From contig NZ_QWLJ01000022.1 of NCBI RefSeq assembly GCF_009917385.1, positions 1 through 47,547 of the forward strand: a stretch of DNA of 47,547 bases, written 5' to 3'. A program made the translations under genes and the position numbers. Position 1 is the first letter of the stretch; each line of letters starts with the position of its first letter. The stretch comes from Roseburia sp. 1XD42-34 (GTDB taxonomy: Bacteria > Bacillota > Bacilli > Bacillales > Amphibacillaceae). Of this stretch, positions 1-8,612 are shown piece by piece. The notes under the pieces are model-generated. The model saw only the letters and a list, made by a program, of their open reading frames with translations, was not told the origin of the DNA and made no database searches.

Positions 1-148
1 AAACTCCTATTATTCCCAATTTTGGAACAATATATTTTCGCTTGACTTTGAAATAAAAAGTTTATGCAACGCTAGTGAATTTACGTATGAAATCCAACGT
101 TTGTAAAAAAAGTGTTGAACAAAATTTTAAAGAAAGTGTGAAGAATGG

Positions 149-721
149 ATGAACGAAAAAATCGACCGTCGAAAAAAATATACTCGAATGGTACTGAAGG
201 ATAGTTTCATTATGTTGTTAAAATCAAAACCACTTTCCTCCATTACGGTAAAAGAAATTTGTAATCATGCGGATGTTAACCGGTCCACTTTTTATGCACA
301 TTATACAGATCCATATGATTTACTGATGAAAATAGAAGCTGAAATTATAGCAGATATGAATATATATTTAAGCCAACAAAATTTTGCAGAGACAGAAAGG
401 GCGCTACAAACAACAGAAAAACTATTGGAATATATAGTTTCAAAGTATGATGTCTGTCAAACTCTCTTAAACGAAAGTGAGAATACATCCTTTGAACAGA
501 GAGTAATGGATGTCGCAAGAAAATTCCTTATCAATAATTGGATGGATGAAAATAAAATAACAGCTGTCGATTCCGCATATATTAGTACCTTTATAATTAG
601 CGGCAGTATTCATGTCATTAAACACTGGCTAGCCAATAACATGGACAAAACTCCGCAACAGATTGCTCAAATTATTAATCATATTGCTAACAATGGCATT
701 CGAGGGATAGAAATAGGTTAA
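149..721 (+). CDS. TetR/AcrR family transcriptional regulator
   Basis: A 190-residue one-domain-plus-effector regulator. The N-terminal helix-turn-helix lies at about residues 28-55, with the typical TetR pattern ITVKEICNHADVNRSTFYAHY. The rest is an all-helical segment that in this family binds an effector and dimerises; I do not recognise the ligand. The ATG at 149 is preceded by only a weak purine-rich stretch (GAAAGTGTGAAG), so the start is moderately secure. It is monocistronic: a strong terminator follows and the next gene has its own promoter. Family assignment is secure; targets are unknown. Confidence 0.9.
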   Translation: MNEKIDRRKKYTRMVLKDSFIMLLKSKPLSSITVKEICNHADVNRSTFYAHYTDPYDLLMKIEAEIIADMNIYLSQQNFAETERALQTTEKLLEYIVSKYDVCQTLLNESENTSFEQRVMDVARKFLINNWMDENKITAVDSAYISTFIISGSIHVIKHWLANNMDKTPQQIAQIINHIANNGIRGIEIG

Positions 722-810
722 CTTATATAAAATCGTTTATTCCCCTACATGTATGAAGCTTCTGACCAATTTGATGGAGACAGAGCATCTCTCATTTGCT
801 TTTCATGCTC

Positions 811-848
811 ACCACCGTATCTATGTGTCAATAGTACGGTGGTTTTTC
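811..848 (+). terminator. Rho-independent terminator of the TetR gene
   Basis: A 9-bp perfect stem (ACCACCGTA at 811-819 with TACGGTGGT at 835-843) is extended inward by CTAT/ATAG and followed by a run of T at 843-847. It lies about 90 bp after the TetR stop codon. The rest of the 722-1047 gap holds no gene that I can see apart from the promoter described next. Confidence 0.8.
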
Positions 849-978
849 TATTGGTATAGAAAAATCACTAAAGCTCACAGAGATTGGAGTTCTTATGAAT
901 TCGCCGAAGTTCACCATATTTCATAGAAACACTCAAAAAAACAGCGAATCCTCATAAAAGAATTTAACTGAAAAAATG

Positions 979-1015
979 TTGTGTATAATGTATATATTGT
1001 ATATAATGTATATGT
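979..1015 (+). promoter_or_regulatory. Promoter and repeated AT-rich operator candidate of the GntR-ABC operon
   Basis: TTGTGT (979-984), a 17-bp spacer and TATAAT (1002-1007) make a good sigma-A promoter. The motif GTATAATGTATAT is present and recurs about 20 bp later as GTATATAATGTATATG, so the promoter is made of a direct repeat that also has dyad character. Operators of YtrA-type GntR repressors commonly overlap the promoter like this; autoregulation is an inference. Confidence 0.55.
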
Positions 1016-1047
1016 TCTCTTGAGATACGAAGAGGAGTGAGGAAGAG

Positions 1048-1422
1048 ATGCAAATTTTAATTTCCAATAGTTCGAAAGAGGCTATTTATCAACAAATTAA
1101 AAATCAAATTAAAGAAAAAGTAATGGCAGGGGAATTACAAGAAGGCTACGCGCTTCCATCGATGCGGCAGCTGGCAAAGGATTTGCATATTAGCGTTATT
1201 ACTACAAAACGGGCCTATGAAGAACTAGAAAAAGAAGGGTTTATTTATTCGATTATGGGGAAGGGTTCGTTTATTGCCGAGCAAAATCCAGATATTATTA
1301 AGGAAAAGAAATTAGCAACGATCGAAGAAAAATTAGTAGAAGTCATTGTCAATAGTAAAGAACTAGGCTTATCGCTTCACGATATTAAAGAGTGGATGAC
1401 CATTTTGTATGAGGAGAGATAA
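1048..1422 (+). CDS. GntR family regulator, YtrA-like short form
   Basis: 124 residues. A winged helix-turn-helix occupies about residues 10-77 (IYQQIKNQI, then LPSMRQLAKDLHISVITTKRAYEEL and a GKGSF wing). Only about 45 helical residues follow, too few for a FadR- or HutC-type ligand domain, which is diagnostic of the YtrA subfamily. The RBS is GAGGAGTGAGGAAG just before the ATG. The next gene starts 2 bases after the stop codon and is an ABC ATPase, the usual partner of YtrA regulators, which normally repress their own export operon. The inducer is unknown; cell-envelope antibiotics are typical for this class, but that is inference here. Confidence 0.9.
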   Translation: MQILISNSSKEAIYQQIKNQIKEKVMAGELQEGYALPSMRQLAKDLHISVITTKRAYEELEKEGFIYSIMGKGSFIAEQNPDIIKEKKLATIEEKLVEVIVNSKELGLSLHDIKEWMTILYEER

Positions 1423-1424
1423 AG

Positions 1425-2282
1425 ATGGAGCATGTGATTGAATTACAGCATGTACATAAATCATTTGGCGAGTTTAAACTTACTGATGTATCACTGCAGG
1501 TGAAAAAAGGTTTTGTTACAGGCTTTATTGGTGGAAATGGGGCTGGAAAGTCAACGATTATGAAGATGATTCTGAATTTAATCCAACCTGATTCTGGAAA
1601 AGTACGTGTATTTGGATTGGATTACCAAACAAGTGAAAAAACCATTAAAGAAAAAATCGGCTTTGTATTTAATGATAGCCCTTTTTATGAAGAGTTGACT
1701 TTACAGGAAATGAAAAATCTTATTGCTCCTTGTTATCGACGATGGAATGACGCTTTATTTCATCACTATTGCGATCAATTTGATCTTCCACTTAAGCAAC
1801 GTCTCAAGTCGTTTTCAGATGGGATGAAAATGAAAGCTTCCCTGGCAATGGCATTGTCGCATCATGCGGAGCTTCTTATTATGGATGAACCCACAACTAA
1901 TCTGGATCCTGTCTTCCGCCGGGAATTTGTTGAGCATTTACATGAAGTGATGTTAGATGAGGGAAAGACAATATTTATGGCTACGCATATTATGAGTGAT
2001 TTATCCTCGCTTGCTGACTACATTACGTATATTCACAGAGGTGAGATCATCTTTTCTAAAGGCGCCCATGAATTAGAAGAGAATTTTGCAATCGTTCGGG
2101 GCGGATTGGAATTGTTGGATAGTGATACGGAGCAATATTTTCTATCTATTAAACGATCAGATAACGGATTCGAAGCTTTAACCTCTAATTATAAAACAGT
2201 TGCAAGCCTGTTTGATGGTGAAGCGATTATTGAAAAAGCAAACTTAGAAGAAATTATGTACTATTCTCGAGGAGGAAAGTAA
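1425..2282 (+). CDS. ABC transporter ATP-binding protein (YtrB-like)
   Basis: 285 residues with a single nucleotide-binding domain. Walker A GGNGAGKST is at residues 36-44, a non-canonical signature FSDGMKMK (for LSGGQ) follows, then Walker B with LLIMDEPTTNLDP, and an H-loop in FMATHIMSD. The final 80 residues form the extra C-terminal region seen in drug and lantibiotic exporters. It follows the GntR gene by 2 bases and is followed by a permease 1 base after its stop, so the three are translationally coupled. It would energise an export or membrane-stress ABC complex with the next gene; the substrate is not visible. Confidence 0.92.
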   Translation: MEHVIELQHVHKSFGEFKLTDVSLQVKKGFVTGFIGGNGAGKSTIMKMILNLIQPDSGKVRVFGLDYQTSEKTIKEKIGFVFNDSPFYEELTLQEMKNLIAPCYRRWNDALFHHYCDQFDLPLKQRLKSFSDGMKMKASLAMALSHHAELLIMDEPTTNLDPVFRREFVEHLHEVMLDEGKTIFMATHIMSDLSSLADYITYIHRGEIIFSKGAHELEENFAIVRGGLELLDSDTEQYFLSIKRSDNGFEALTSNYKTVASLFDGEAIIEKANLEEIMYYSRGGK

Positions 2283-2283
2283 G

Positions 2284-2901
2284 ATGGTTCACCTTATTAA
2301 AAAAGACCTCATCATCCATAAATTTGGCTGGTTCATTTATTTTGCAATGCTTGCTATTTTTGTGTTTGTAGATAGAAATGATACAGAATTCATTATTGCA
2401 TTGATGAGTGCTATTGTAACCGTATATGTTTTTTATTTTGATGAACATGCGAACGGCCATAAATTGTGGAACGCTTTGCCGTTTACTCGCAAAGAATTTG
2501 TCAGTGCCCGTTATGTCATTTTAATTATTAATACTGTTATAATTAGCGGCGCATTTATAGCTTTGAAACTAATCATTCAAGGAGGTTCGGTGCAGTTAAC
2601 CTGGCAAGAAATAGTCGGCGGATCTATTCTGGTAATCATTTGCAGTGCATGGTTTTTTCCGGTTTTATATTGGCTTTCTCAGAGTAATAGAATTTTTCTA
2701 TGTTTTGTCTTTTATATCGGCTCTGTAGTTATAGGAGTATACCTCCTTAGTGATCTATTTAGAAGCAAGACTGGTTCACTAGTTGGATCTCCAATCTGGC
2801 ATGGTACGATGTTGCTTAACTTAGGTTTGTTAGCAATTTGTTTATATTTCGTGTCATGGATTATATCTATAATCATTTACAATAAAAAGGAGATACTATA
2901 A
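2284..2901 (+). CDS. ABC-2 type transporter permease
   Basis: 205 residues, with about six hydrophobic segments predicted by eye (near residues 15-30, 35-52, 75-95, 112-130, 138-155 and 175-198). It starts MVHLIKKDL, like the ABC-2 membrane proteins paired with YtrB-type ATPases. The RBS GAGGAGGAAAG overlaps the end of the ATPase gene. It is short for an ABC-2 permease but of normal length for this subgroup. It probably dimerises with the ATPase above. Confidence 0.8.
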   Translation: MVHLIKKDLIIHKFGWFIYFAMLAIFVFVDRNDTEFIIALMSAIVTVYVFYFDEHANGHKLWNALPFTRKEFVSARYVILIINTVIISGAFIALKLIIQGGSVQLTWQEIVGGSILVIICSAWFFPVLYWLSQSNRIFLCFVFYIGSVVIGVYLLSDLFRSKTGSLVGSPIWHGTMLLNLGLLAICLYFVSWIISIIIYNKKEIL

Positions 2902-2905
2902 CAAA

Positions 2906-3217
2906 ATGGAAGAAAAGAAGGTTGGGAAAAAAATAATAATTTTTCTCAAGCGATATAGTTGGTTCGTTCATTTGTTTATATTTATTGTTTCGCAAGTACT
3001 ATTTATTTTATTCGACGGATCTAAAATTTGGATGATTTTCCATTTAAATGATTACGGGAAATGGGCTGTTTCTGAATTACACTGGCTATTTGAGACGTTT
3101 CGAATACATGAAAGGGAAGGATTGAATTATGTCACTGTTGTTTGGATGGGAGCTTTAATTTTGCATGGTATAGCCTGTATAAAAAATTCTCGTAAACATC
3201 AATCCAGAGTCTCTTAG
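2906..3217 (+). CDS. Small two-transmembrane (2TM-like) membrane protein
   Basis: 103 residues. There are two hydrophobic helices: WFVHLFIFIVSQVLFILF near residues 18-35 and VTVVWMGALILHGIACI near 78-94. The H near the first helix and the WxGxxxHG pattern at the second resemble the 2TM domain family (PF13239), often found beside GntR or LytTR regulators and ABC exporters. It starts 4 bases after the permease stop; AAGGAGA about 12 bases upstream serves as RBS. Likely the last gene of the operon and an accessory membrane subunit. The domain match is by eye, so moderate confidence. Confidence 0.6.
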   Translation: MEEKKVGKKIIIFLKRYSWFVHLFIFIVSQVLFILFDGSKIWMIFHLNDYGKWAVSELHWLFETFRIHEREGLNYVTVVWMGALILHGIACIKNSRKHQSRVS

Positions 3218-3469
3218 ATCGCTTGTTTGTTAAGCACTATTTCTGCAAATGGCGAGTTGCGGTTGGAAGAAGAAGGCTCCAGCAATAGAAACACGAATCC
3301 TAATAAAATCCCCTATCAGCTCAGGAGAGCTTGCCTCTAAGATGACAATAATGGATTGGATTGCGTTGTATGAAGAAAATAAGCAGACATAAATTCGTTA
3401 CGAGAGTACAAAATGATGCGTAATGGAAAAATAATTATGAAAATAACTTCAATATAGAAGCAATCAATT
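3218..3469. other. Intergenic region, no gene recognised
   Basis: Between the 2TM gene and the cstA terminator I see no ORF with an RBS. A short open stretch ending near 3390 (MTIMDWIALYEENKQT) superficially resembles the C-terminus of a YtrA-type regulator but is too short to support a call. Confidence 0.4.
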
Positions 3470-3509
3470 AGCCTGCCGATACATCGTGTTTAATATGTAG
3501 CGGCAGGCT
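3470..3509 (-). terminator. Inverted repeat / likely terminator after cstA
   Basis: AGCCTGCCG (3470-3478) pairs with CGGCAGGCT (3501-3509), and the inner TACA/TGTA extends the stem. It lies a few bases beyond the cstA stop on the minus strand. The T-rich tail is weak, so termination efficiency is uncertain. Confidence 0.6.
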
Positions 3510-3514
3510 TATAT

Positions 3515-4936
3515 TTAGATGTCTACTTTTAACTTATTTGTTTTGTTCGTTTGGGCTTTCTTAAAGAACAGGAATGTTAGAATAAGGGTTAATATAGCTC
3601 CAACAATAAATGAAACATTCAATTCCAGTCCGAAGCCGATTTGTGCATTTAGAATATATACGAACACCATATAACTCATAAATAGGGCTGGTACCATTGA
3701 TACGAAGTAATTTTTACCTTTAACAAACAAATACATCGTTGCTATCCACAATGCAATTACTGCCGTTGCTTGGTTAGCCCATGAGAAGTAGCGCCATAAA
3801 ATATTAAAGTCAATTTTAGTTAAAATATAAGAAATGGTAAATAAAGGAATAGCAATCGCCAAACGGTTAAATATCTTTTTCTGGCCAATGTTTAAATAAT
3901 CCGCAATAATAGAGCGTGCAGCGCGGAATGCAGTATCCCCAGAAGTAATTGGTAGTACGATCGCACCTAGTACAGCAATGGTTCCTGCAATCGCACCAAG
4001 TAATGTAATCGCAATTTCATTTACCGCAGCAGAAGCAGTACCTTCAGCAATGATTGCGCTTAATGTTTGTCCATCAAAAAGACTCATAGCAGCAGCTGCC
4101 CAGATCATTGCAATAATGGCTTCAGCGATCATCATGCCATAAAAAATATACCGCCCTTGGGACTCCTTTTTTGTTGTTCTTGAAATAATCGGTGATTGTG
4201 TTGCATGGAAGCCTGACAAGGCACCACAAGTAATCGTAAAGAATAATATTGGAATGACTGGCAGATTGTCAGGATGCATATTTGTTACGTTCAGCTCTGG
4301 TATCTTATAATCTGAAAACAGCAGTGAAATTCCAATTGCCACCGTGCCAATTAACAAGATAGCACCTAGGATAGGATAAATTCGCCCAATAATTTTATCA
4401 ATTGGTAAGACAGTAGATAGAAAGAAATAAAGGAATATTGTTCCTAAAATAATCGAAAAAGCGATCCTTTGATCTAGCAATATATCAATGAGTGATGCTG
4501 GTGTAGTAACGAAAACGGTACCGACTAAGATTAATAATAATAGAGAAAAGGCATTTACAATATGTCTAGATGCTTTCCCTAAAAATCTTCCTGCTAACTC
4601 CGGAATATGTGCCCCTTTATTACGTATAGAAATCATCCCTGTTAAATAATCATGCACAGCCCCAGCAAAGATAGATCCTAGCACGATCCATAGAAAAGCC
4701 ACTGGACCGAATAAAGCACCCATAATTGGACCAAAAATGGGACCTGTACCAGCAATGTTGAGCAATTGGATCATCGCATTCTTTTGCTTATTCATCGGTA
4801 CATAGTCAACGCCGTCCTTGTTAGCATAGGCGGGTGTCCTTCTCTTATCATTCGGTTCAAATAGCTTATCAATAAACTTTCCATACGTGAAATAAGCTAC
4901 GATTAATAAAATAATAGATACAATAAATGTGATCAT
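3515..4936 (-). CDS. cstA: Carbon starvation protein CstA family transporter
   Basis: 473 residues, all membrane: about 13 hydrophobic helices. Visible family motifs are the N-terminal YGKF segment, the HDYLTG motif after the third helix, GFHATQSPIISRTTK, and SGDTAFRAARSI. CstA-family proteins take up peptides or pyruvate in nutrient-poor cells. It is much shorter than the 600-700 residue enteric CstA/BtsT, matching the short Gram-positive branch, so the substrate is open. The ATG at 4936 is chosen because AAAGGGGGAT lies 6 bases upstream; an in-frame ATG at 4981 would add 15 residues and overlap the cre-like site. Monocistronic. Confidence 0.88.
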   Translation of the reverse strand: MITFIVSIILLIVAYFTYGKFIDKLFEPNDKRRTPAYANKDGVDYVPMNKQKNAMIQLLNIAGTGPIFGPIMGALFGPVAFLWIVLGSIFAGAVHDYLTGMISIRNKGAHIPELAGRFLGKASRHIVNAFSLLLLILVGTVFVTTPASLIDILLDQRIAFSIILGTIFLYFFLSTVLPIDKIIGRIYPILGAILLIGTVAIGISLLFSDYKIPELNVTNMHPDNLPVIPILFFTITCGALSGFHATQSPIISRTTKKESQGRYIFYGMMIAEAIIAMIWAAAAMSLFDGQTLSAIIAEGTASAAVNEIAITLLGAIAGTIAVLGAIVLPITSGDTAFRAARSIIADYLNIGQKKIFNRLAIAIPLFTISYILTKIDFNILWRYFSWANQATAVIALWIATMYLFVKGKNYFVSMVPALFMSYMVFVYILNAQIGFGLELNVSFIVGAILTLILTFLFFKKAQTNKTNKLKVDI

Positions 4937-4965
4937 TCCATTATCCCCCTTTGATGTAATCATGG

Positions 4966-4991
4966 TGAAAACGCTTACCATATCTAGTATA
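4966..4991 (-). promoter_or_regulatory. cstA -10 box overlapped downstream by a cre-like CcpA site
   Basis: On the minus strand TATACT (4991-4986) is a -10 candidate with a poor -35. Just downstream, at 4979-4966, lies a near match to the cre consensus (plus-strand TGAAAACGCTTACC, core TGnAAnCG with one end mismatched). The site would cover the transcription start, the position used for catabolite repression, consistent with a carbon-starvation gene. Inferred from sequence only. Confidence 0.5.
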
Positions 4992-5079
4992 CCTAGGGGA
5001 GTTAGATAATTAAAGTAATTAGCGACAATATTAATAATAAATTAACGAAATTTATTTGTAATAAGATATGCACCATGAT

Positions 5080-5430
5080 TTATTTGCCAAATAAACACGT
5101 ATATAATGAAGAAATTGAAAAATTTCCATTGATGCCTTTCTTTGGTAACAAGTAAGCGACTACTTCCTTTTTGGATAGTCCAAGCTGAAGCAGTCCTTTT
5201 GCTATCGTTCTTTTTGGTTTATAGTATAAGAAAAACAAAAGCTTAGCCATAAGACTTGGCGACAAGCCAAGTTTTTCTAAAGGTATGAAGCATTCAGTAG
5301 GAGGTGGAGGCAAATTCCTACTGGATGGAGTTGCACTTAGTAGGAAGTGGCTTCGTCTTTTTGTAATAAGGCATTCTTTGACATCATTCCTTTTACAAGA
5401 TAGACATAATGGATACATGAAATAAAGCAA
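5080..5430. repeat. Cluster of three hairpins, possible mobile-element remnant or structured RNA
   Basis: Within this stretch the plus strand carries three consecutive inverted repeats: ACTTGGC/GCCAAGT (around 5253-5271), CAGTAGGA/TCCTACTG (around 5291-5321), and CACTT/AAGTG (around 5334-5350). The minus strand is open for 116 codons (including SSRNLPPPPTECFIPLEKLG and KKEVVAYLLPKKG), but it has no RBS and the hairpins sit inside it. I do not recognise a protein family. It could be the right-end remnant of an IS200/IS605-type element, a dispersed repeat, or a non-coding RNA. Confidence 0.3.
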
Positions 5431-5584
5431 ATCAAATGCAATCCGCTGTTTACGATACTTATTTGAGCGATCTTGATTGGTTTGTTGGTAATTCCAAACG
5501 GGGACTAAATAATGTCTTTAAATATATTCTAAAGCTAGGACTGTAGTTATAGCATGAAGCATTTTTTGTTTCGCCCTTGGAGCC

Positions 5585-5632
5585 TAATAAAAAAACAGGT
5601 CTATGCCTTTCATTCATAGGTTAGACCTGTTT
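5585..5632 (-). terminator. Rho-independent terminator of the peptide transporter operon
   Basis: AAACAGGTCTA (5593-5603) pairs perfectly with TAGACCTGTTT (5622-5632), and on the minus strand the stem is followed by TTTTATTA. It begins 7 bases after the stop of the last operon gene, so the whole four-gene operon ends here. Confidence 0.85.
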
Positions 5633-5638
5633 GGTATT

Positions 5639-6649
5639 TTAGTGAGGCTGCATTTCGCCTGAAATAATTTTTTCAATATGATGGCATGCAGCCCGATGTC
5701 CTTCTTTCATATGATCCAAACTGCGTAACTCAGGTACATCCGTTTTGCATAACTCTGTTGCAAACGGACATCTCGTATGGAAGCGGCACCCTGTTGGCGG
5801 GTCGATTGGAGACGGCACATCGCCCTTTAGGATAATCCGCTCTTTTTTATGTTCGGGATCAGGTGCAGGGATCGCTGATAACAAAGCTTGCGTATATGGA
5901 TGCTGTGGATTATCAAATAATGATTTTTTATCTGCAATCTCGACGATTTTTCCTAGATACATAACAATAATTCGATCGGAGATATGCCGGACTACTCCGA
6001 GGTCATGCGCAATAAATAAAAAGGTCAAGTTAAATTTGCGCTGTAAATTTTTTAATAAATTTAAAACTTGTGCTTGTACGGAAACATCTAATGCCGAAAC
6101 AGCTTCATCGCAAATAATTAGTTTTGGATTAACAGATAAAGCACGAGCAATGCCGACACGCTGTCTTTGCCCACCAGAGAATTCATGTGGATAGCGATCG
6201 ATTTGTTCTGCGTTTAACCCAACTGTTTCTAACAGTTCAATTGCTCGTTTACGCCGTTCGCTTTTTGGCACTACATTTTGAATTGCCATCGCTTCAGTTA
6301 AAATTTGTCCAATAGTTTGGCGAGGATTTAATGAAGCATAGGGGTCTTGAAAAATAACTTGTAAGTCTTTTCGTTTTTTTCGCATTTCATTTTTGCTTAG
6401 TGCTAACAGATCACCGCCATCAAATTCAATTTGGCCCTCTGTCGGTTCATCTAAACGAAGAATAGCACGACCAGTCGTTGATTTACCACATCCTGATTCA
6501 CCAACGACACTCAATGTTTCACCTTCATGAATTTCAAATGTAACGCCATCCACTGCTTTAACGTGGTTTATAGTTCTTCCTAGAAATCCACCTTTTATTG
6601 GAAAGTGTTGCTTTAAATTAGTTACTTTGAGCAGCTCTTTTTGGGCCAT
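5639..6649 (-). CDS. Oligopeptide/dipeptide ABC transporter ATP-binding protein (OppF/DppF family)
   Basis: 336 residues. Walker A is GESGCGKST (near residues 51-59), followed by Q-loop [11 protein letters not shown], signature [14 protein letters not shown], Walker [13 protein letters not shown], and the C-terminal oligo_HPN domain with [10 protein letters not shown] and two further cysteines. The Cys pattern CxxxxxC...C in that domain is typical of Opp/Dpp ATPases and can hold an Fe-S cluster in some. The ATG at 6649 has GGAGGTG 7 bases upstream; it overlaps the end of the OppD-type gene by 32 bp, implying translational coupling. It hydrolyses ATP for the importer together with its partner. 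Confidence 0.93.
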   Translation of the reverse strand: MAQKELLKVTNLKQHFPIKGGFLGRTINHVKAVDGVTFEIHEGETLSVVGESGCGKSTTGRAILRLDEPTEGQIEFDGGDLLALSKNEMRKKRKDLQVIFQDPYASLNPRQTIGQILTEAMAIQNVVPKSERRKRAIELLETVGLNAEQIDRYPHEFSGGQRQRVGIARALSVNPKLIICDEAVSALDVSVQAQVLNLLKNLQRKFNLTFLFIAHDLGVVRHISDRIIVMYLGKIVEIADKKSLFDNPQHPYTQALLSAIPAPDPEHKKERIILKGDVPSPIDPPTGCRFHTRCPFATELCKTDVPELRSLDHMKEGHRAACHHIEKIISGEMQPH

Positions 6650-7649
6650 GTGCTTTCACCTCCGGATCTCCATCCCAACGATCAGTATAAATCCAACAAC
6701 GCACTTCACTGTCGCCTTCTATACGATCAAGGGAAGGTAATTCCTCTATACAGAGTTCTGTTGCAAACGGACATCTTGGCGCAAATCGGCACCCTTTTGG
6801 CATATCCTTTGGGCTAGGAACGTTGCCTCTAATAGGTTCTAGTTCATCAACATCTGTATCATGGCGAGGTATGGATTTCAATAAGCCTATTGTATAAGGA
6901 TGTTTTGGATCTTTAAATAAAGATTTCACATCTTGGTATTCTACCACTTTACCACCATACATCACGGCGACATAATCACATGTTTCTGCTACAACACCTA
7001 AGTCATGTGTAATCATAATGACCGACATACCAAGTTCCTTTTGTAGATCTTTTATCAGCTCTAAAATTTGTGCTTGAATGGTTACATCTAGAGCCGTCGT
7101 GGGCTCATCTGCAATCAGTAAATCTGGGTTGCAGGCCAGTGCCATGGCAATCATTACCCGCTGTCTCATCCCACCAGATAATTGGTGTGGATACTGTTTT
7201 ACACGTTTTTCAGGAGAAGGAATTCCAACTAGCTTTAAGAGTTCAATCGCTTTTTTCGTTCCGCTTTCTTTTCCTAGTCCTTGATGTACTTTTAGTGTTT
7301 CACGAATTTGCTGACCAATGGTATAAACAGGATTTAAGGAAGTCATCGGCTCTTGAAATATCATAGAAATTTCATTACCACGAATTTGCCGAATCTCTCT
7401 ATCTGTCAACTTCGTTAAATCTTTTCCTTTAAAATTGATTTCGCCCCCTGTTACCTTACCAGGGTGGTCTAACAATCTTAAGATTGTTAGTGCTGTTATG
7501 CTTTTACCTGAACCTGACTCTCCAACAATACCAATGGTCTTTCCCTTAGGTAATTTAAAGGAGACGCCATCAACTGCTTTTACTTCAAAATCATCTAAAA
7601 AGAACGTTGTTTGTAAGTCTTTTATATCTAAGATAATCTCTTCGTTCAC
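6618..7649 (-). CDS. Oligopeptide/dipeptide ABC transporter ATP-binding protein (OppD/DppD family)
   Basis: 343 residues from a GTG start. Walker [10 protein letters not shown]-loop [10 protein letters not shown], signature LSGGMRQRV, Walker [14 protein letters not shown], and a C-terminal oligo_HPN domain with [10 protein letters not shown] are all present. I prefer the GTG at 7649 because AGAGGTGA sits 6 bases before it; a TTG at 7673 opens the frame earlier but has no RBS and contains that Shine-Dalgarno. It follows the OppB-type permease by 27 bp and overlaps the next ATPase gene. It forms the heterodimeric motor of the importer. Confidence 0.92.
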   Translation of the reverse strand: MNEEIILDIKDLQTTFFLDDFEVKAVDGVSFKLPKGKTIGIVGESGSGKSITALTILRLLDHPGKVTGGEINFKGKDLTKLTDREIRQIRGNEISMIFQEPMTSLNPVYTIGQQIRETLKVHQGLGKESGTKKAIELLKLVGIPSPEKRVKQYPHQLSGGMRQRVMIAMALACNPDLLIADEPTTALDVTIQAQILELIKDLQKELGMSVIMITHDLGVVAETCDYVAVMYGGKVVEYQDVKSLFKDPKHPYTIGLLKSIPRHDTDVDELEPIRGNVPSPKDMPKGCRFAPRCPFATELCIEELPSLDRIEGDSEVRCWIYTDRWDGDPEVKAHGPKRAAQSN

Positions 7650-7676
7650 ACTACTCACCTCTTTTCTACCCAACTA

Positions 7677-8597
7677 CTAATCTAGATCGATTCGTTTATT
7701 CAAAAATTTATATGAAATATCGACAATTAAATTTACAAAAACGAATATAACAGATATAACTAATACAGATGCTTGCACCACTGGAAAATCTCTCGCTAAT
7801 ATACGATCAACGATTAGCTTTCCCATCCCATTAATAGCAAATACAGATTCAGTTAAAACAGCACCAGCAAGCAGGCTACCGAACTGTAATCCGATAACAG
7901 TGACTACAGGAATTAATGCATTTTTCAAAGCATGACGGTAAATAACGATTCGTTCACTTAAACCTTTCGCGCGTGCTGTCCGAATGTAATCTTGTGAAAT
8001 AACATCAAGCATACTGGAACGTGTCATTCTGGCAATAACGGCTGCTCCCATGGTTCCTAATGTAATCACAGGCATAATTATTTGTTCTGGTGTACCCCAG
8101 CCAGTAGGCGGAAGCCAACCTAATTTAATAGAGAACCATTGCATTAGCATAAGTCCAAACCAGAAGTTTGGCATGGATAATCCAAATAATGCAATTAACA
8201 TAATAGAAACATCTGCAATTGAATATTTTCTAACTGCGGAAATAATTCCTGCAATTAGTCCTAAAAAGATACTGAAAATCGTACTGTAAACAGCTAATTC
8301 AAAGGTCACCCAAAATTTTGGCCAAAGTTCCTCACTTACTGGTAAGCTCGTTCGCCAAGAATTACCAAAATCCAGTGTAGCTGCGTCTTTTATGAAATTG
8401 AAATATTGCACTGGGATAGGGTCATCTAACCCTAAGCGCTCTTCAATTTGTTTTACAGTACTTGGAGGCGCACTTTCTCCAGCAATAATATGTGCTGGGT
8501 TTCCTGGAGATAGGTGCATAAGAGAAAATACTAAAATCGTAACACCTATTAATACAGGAATAATTTGTAATAATCGCCGTACAATGAATTGAAACAT
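7677..8597 (-). CDS. Peptide ABC transporter permease (OppB/DppB family)
   Basis: 306 residues, six predicted transmembrane helices; the first begins right at the start (MFQFIVRRLLQIIPVLIGVTILVFSLMHL), a hallmark of DppB/OppB. The periplasmic-type loop GLDDPIPVQYFNFI and the EAA loop DYIRTARAKGLSERIVIYRHALKNALIPVVT, which contacts the ATPases, are both present. It lies 15 bp after the OppC-type gene. Here the C-type permease precedes the B-type, the reverse of the usual order. Confidence 0.92.
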   Translation of the reverse strand: MFQFIVRRLLQIIPVLIGVTILVFSLMHLSPGNPAHIIAGESAPPSTVKQIEERLGLDDPIPVQYFNFIKDAATLDFGNSWRTSLPVSEELWPKFWVTFELAVYSTIFSIFLGLIAGIISAVRKYSIADVSIMLIALFGLSMPNFWFGLMLMQWFSIKLGWLPPTGWGTPEQIIMPVITLGTMGAAVIARMTRSSMLDVISQDYIRTARAKGLSERIVIYRHALKNALIPVVTVIGLQFGSLLAGAVLTESVFAINGMGKLIVDRILARDFPVVQASVLVISVIFVFVNLIVDISYKFLNKRIDLD

Positions 8598-8612
8598 CGT
8601 TGCACCTACTTC

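Noticed and set aside
3218..3391. Pseudogene of a second GntR regulator after the 2TM gene
   Set aside because: Only a few C-terminal-like residues match by eye and no helix-turn-helix is present.
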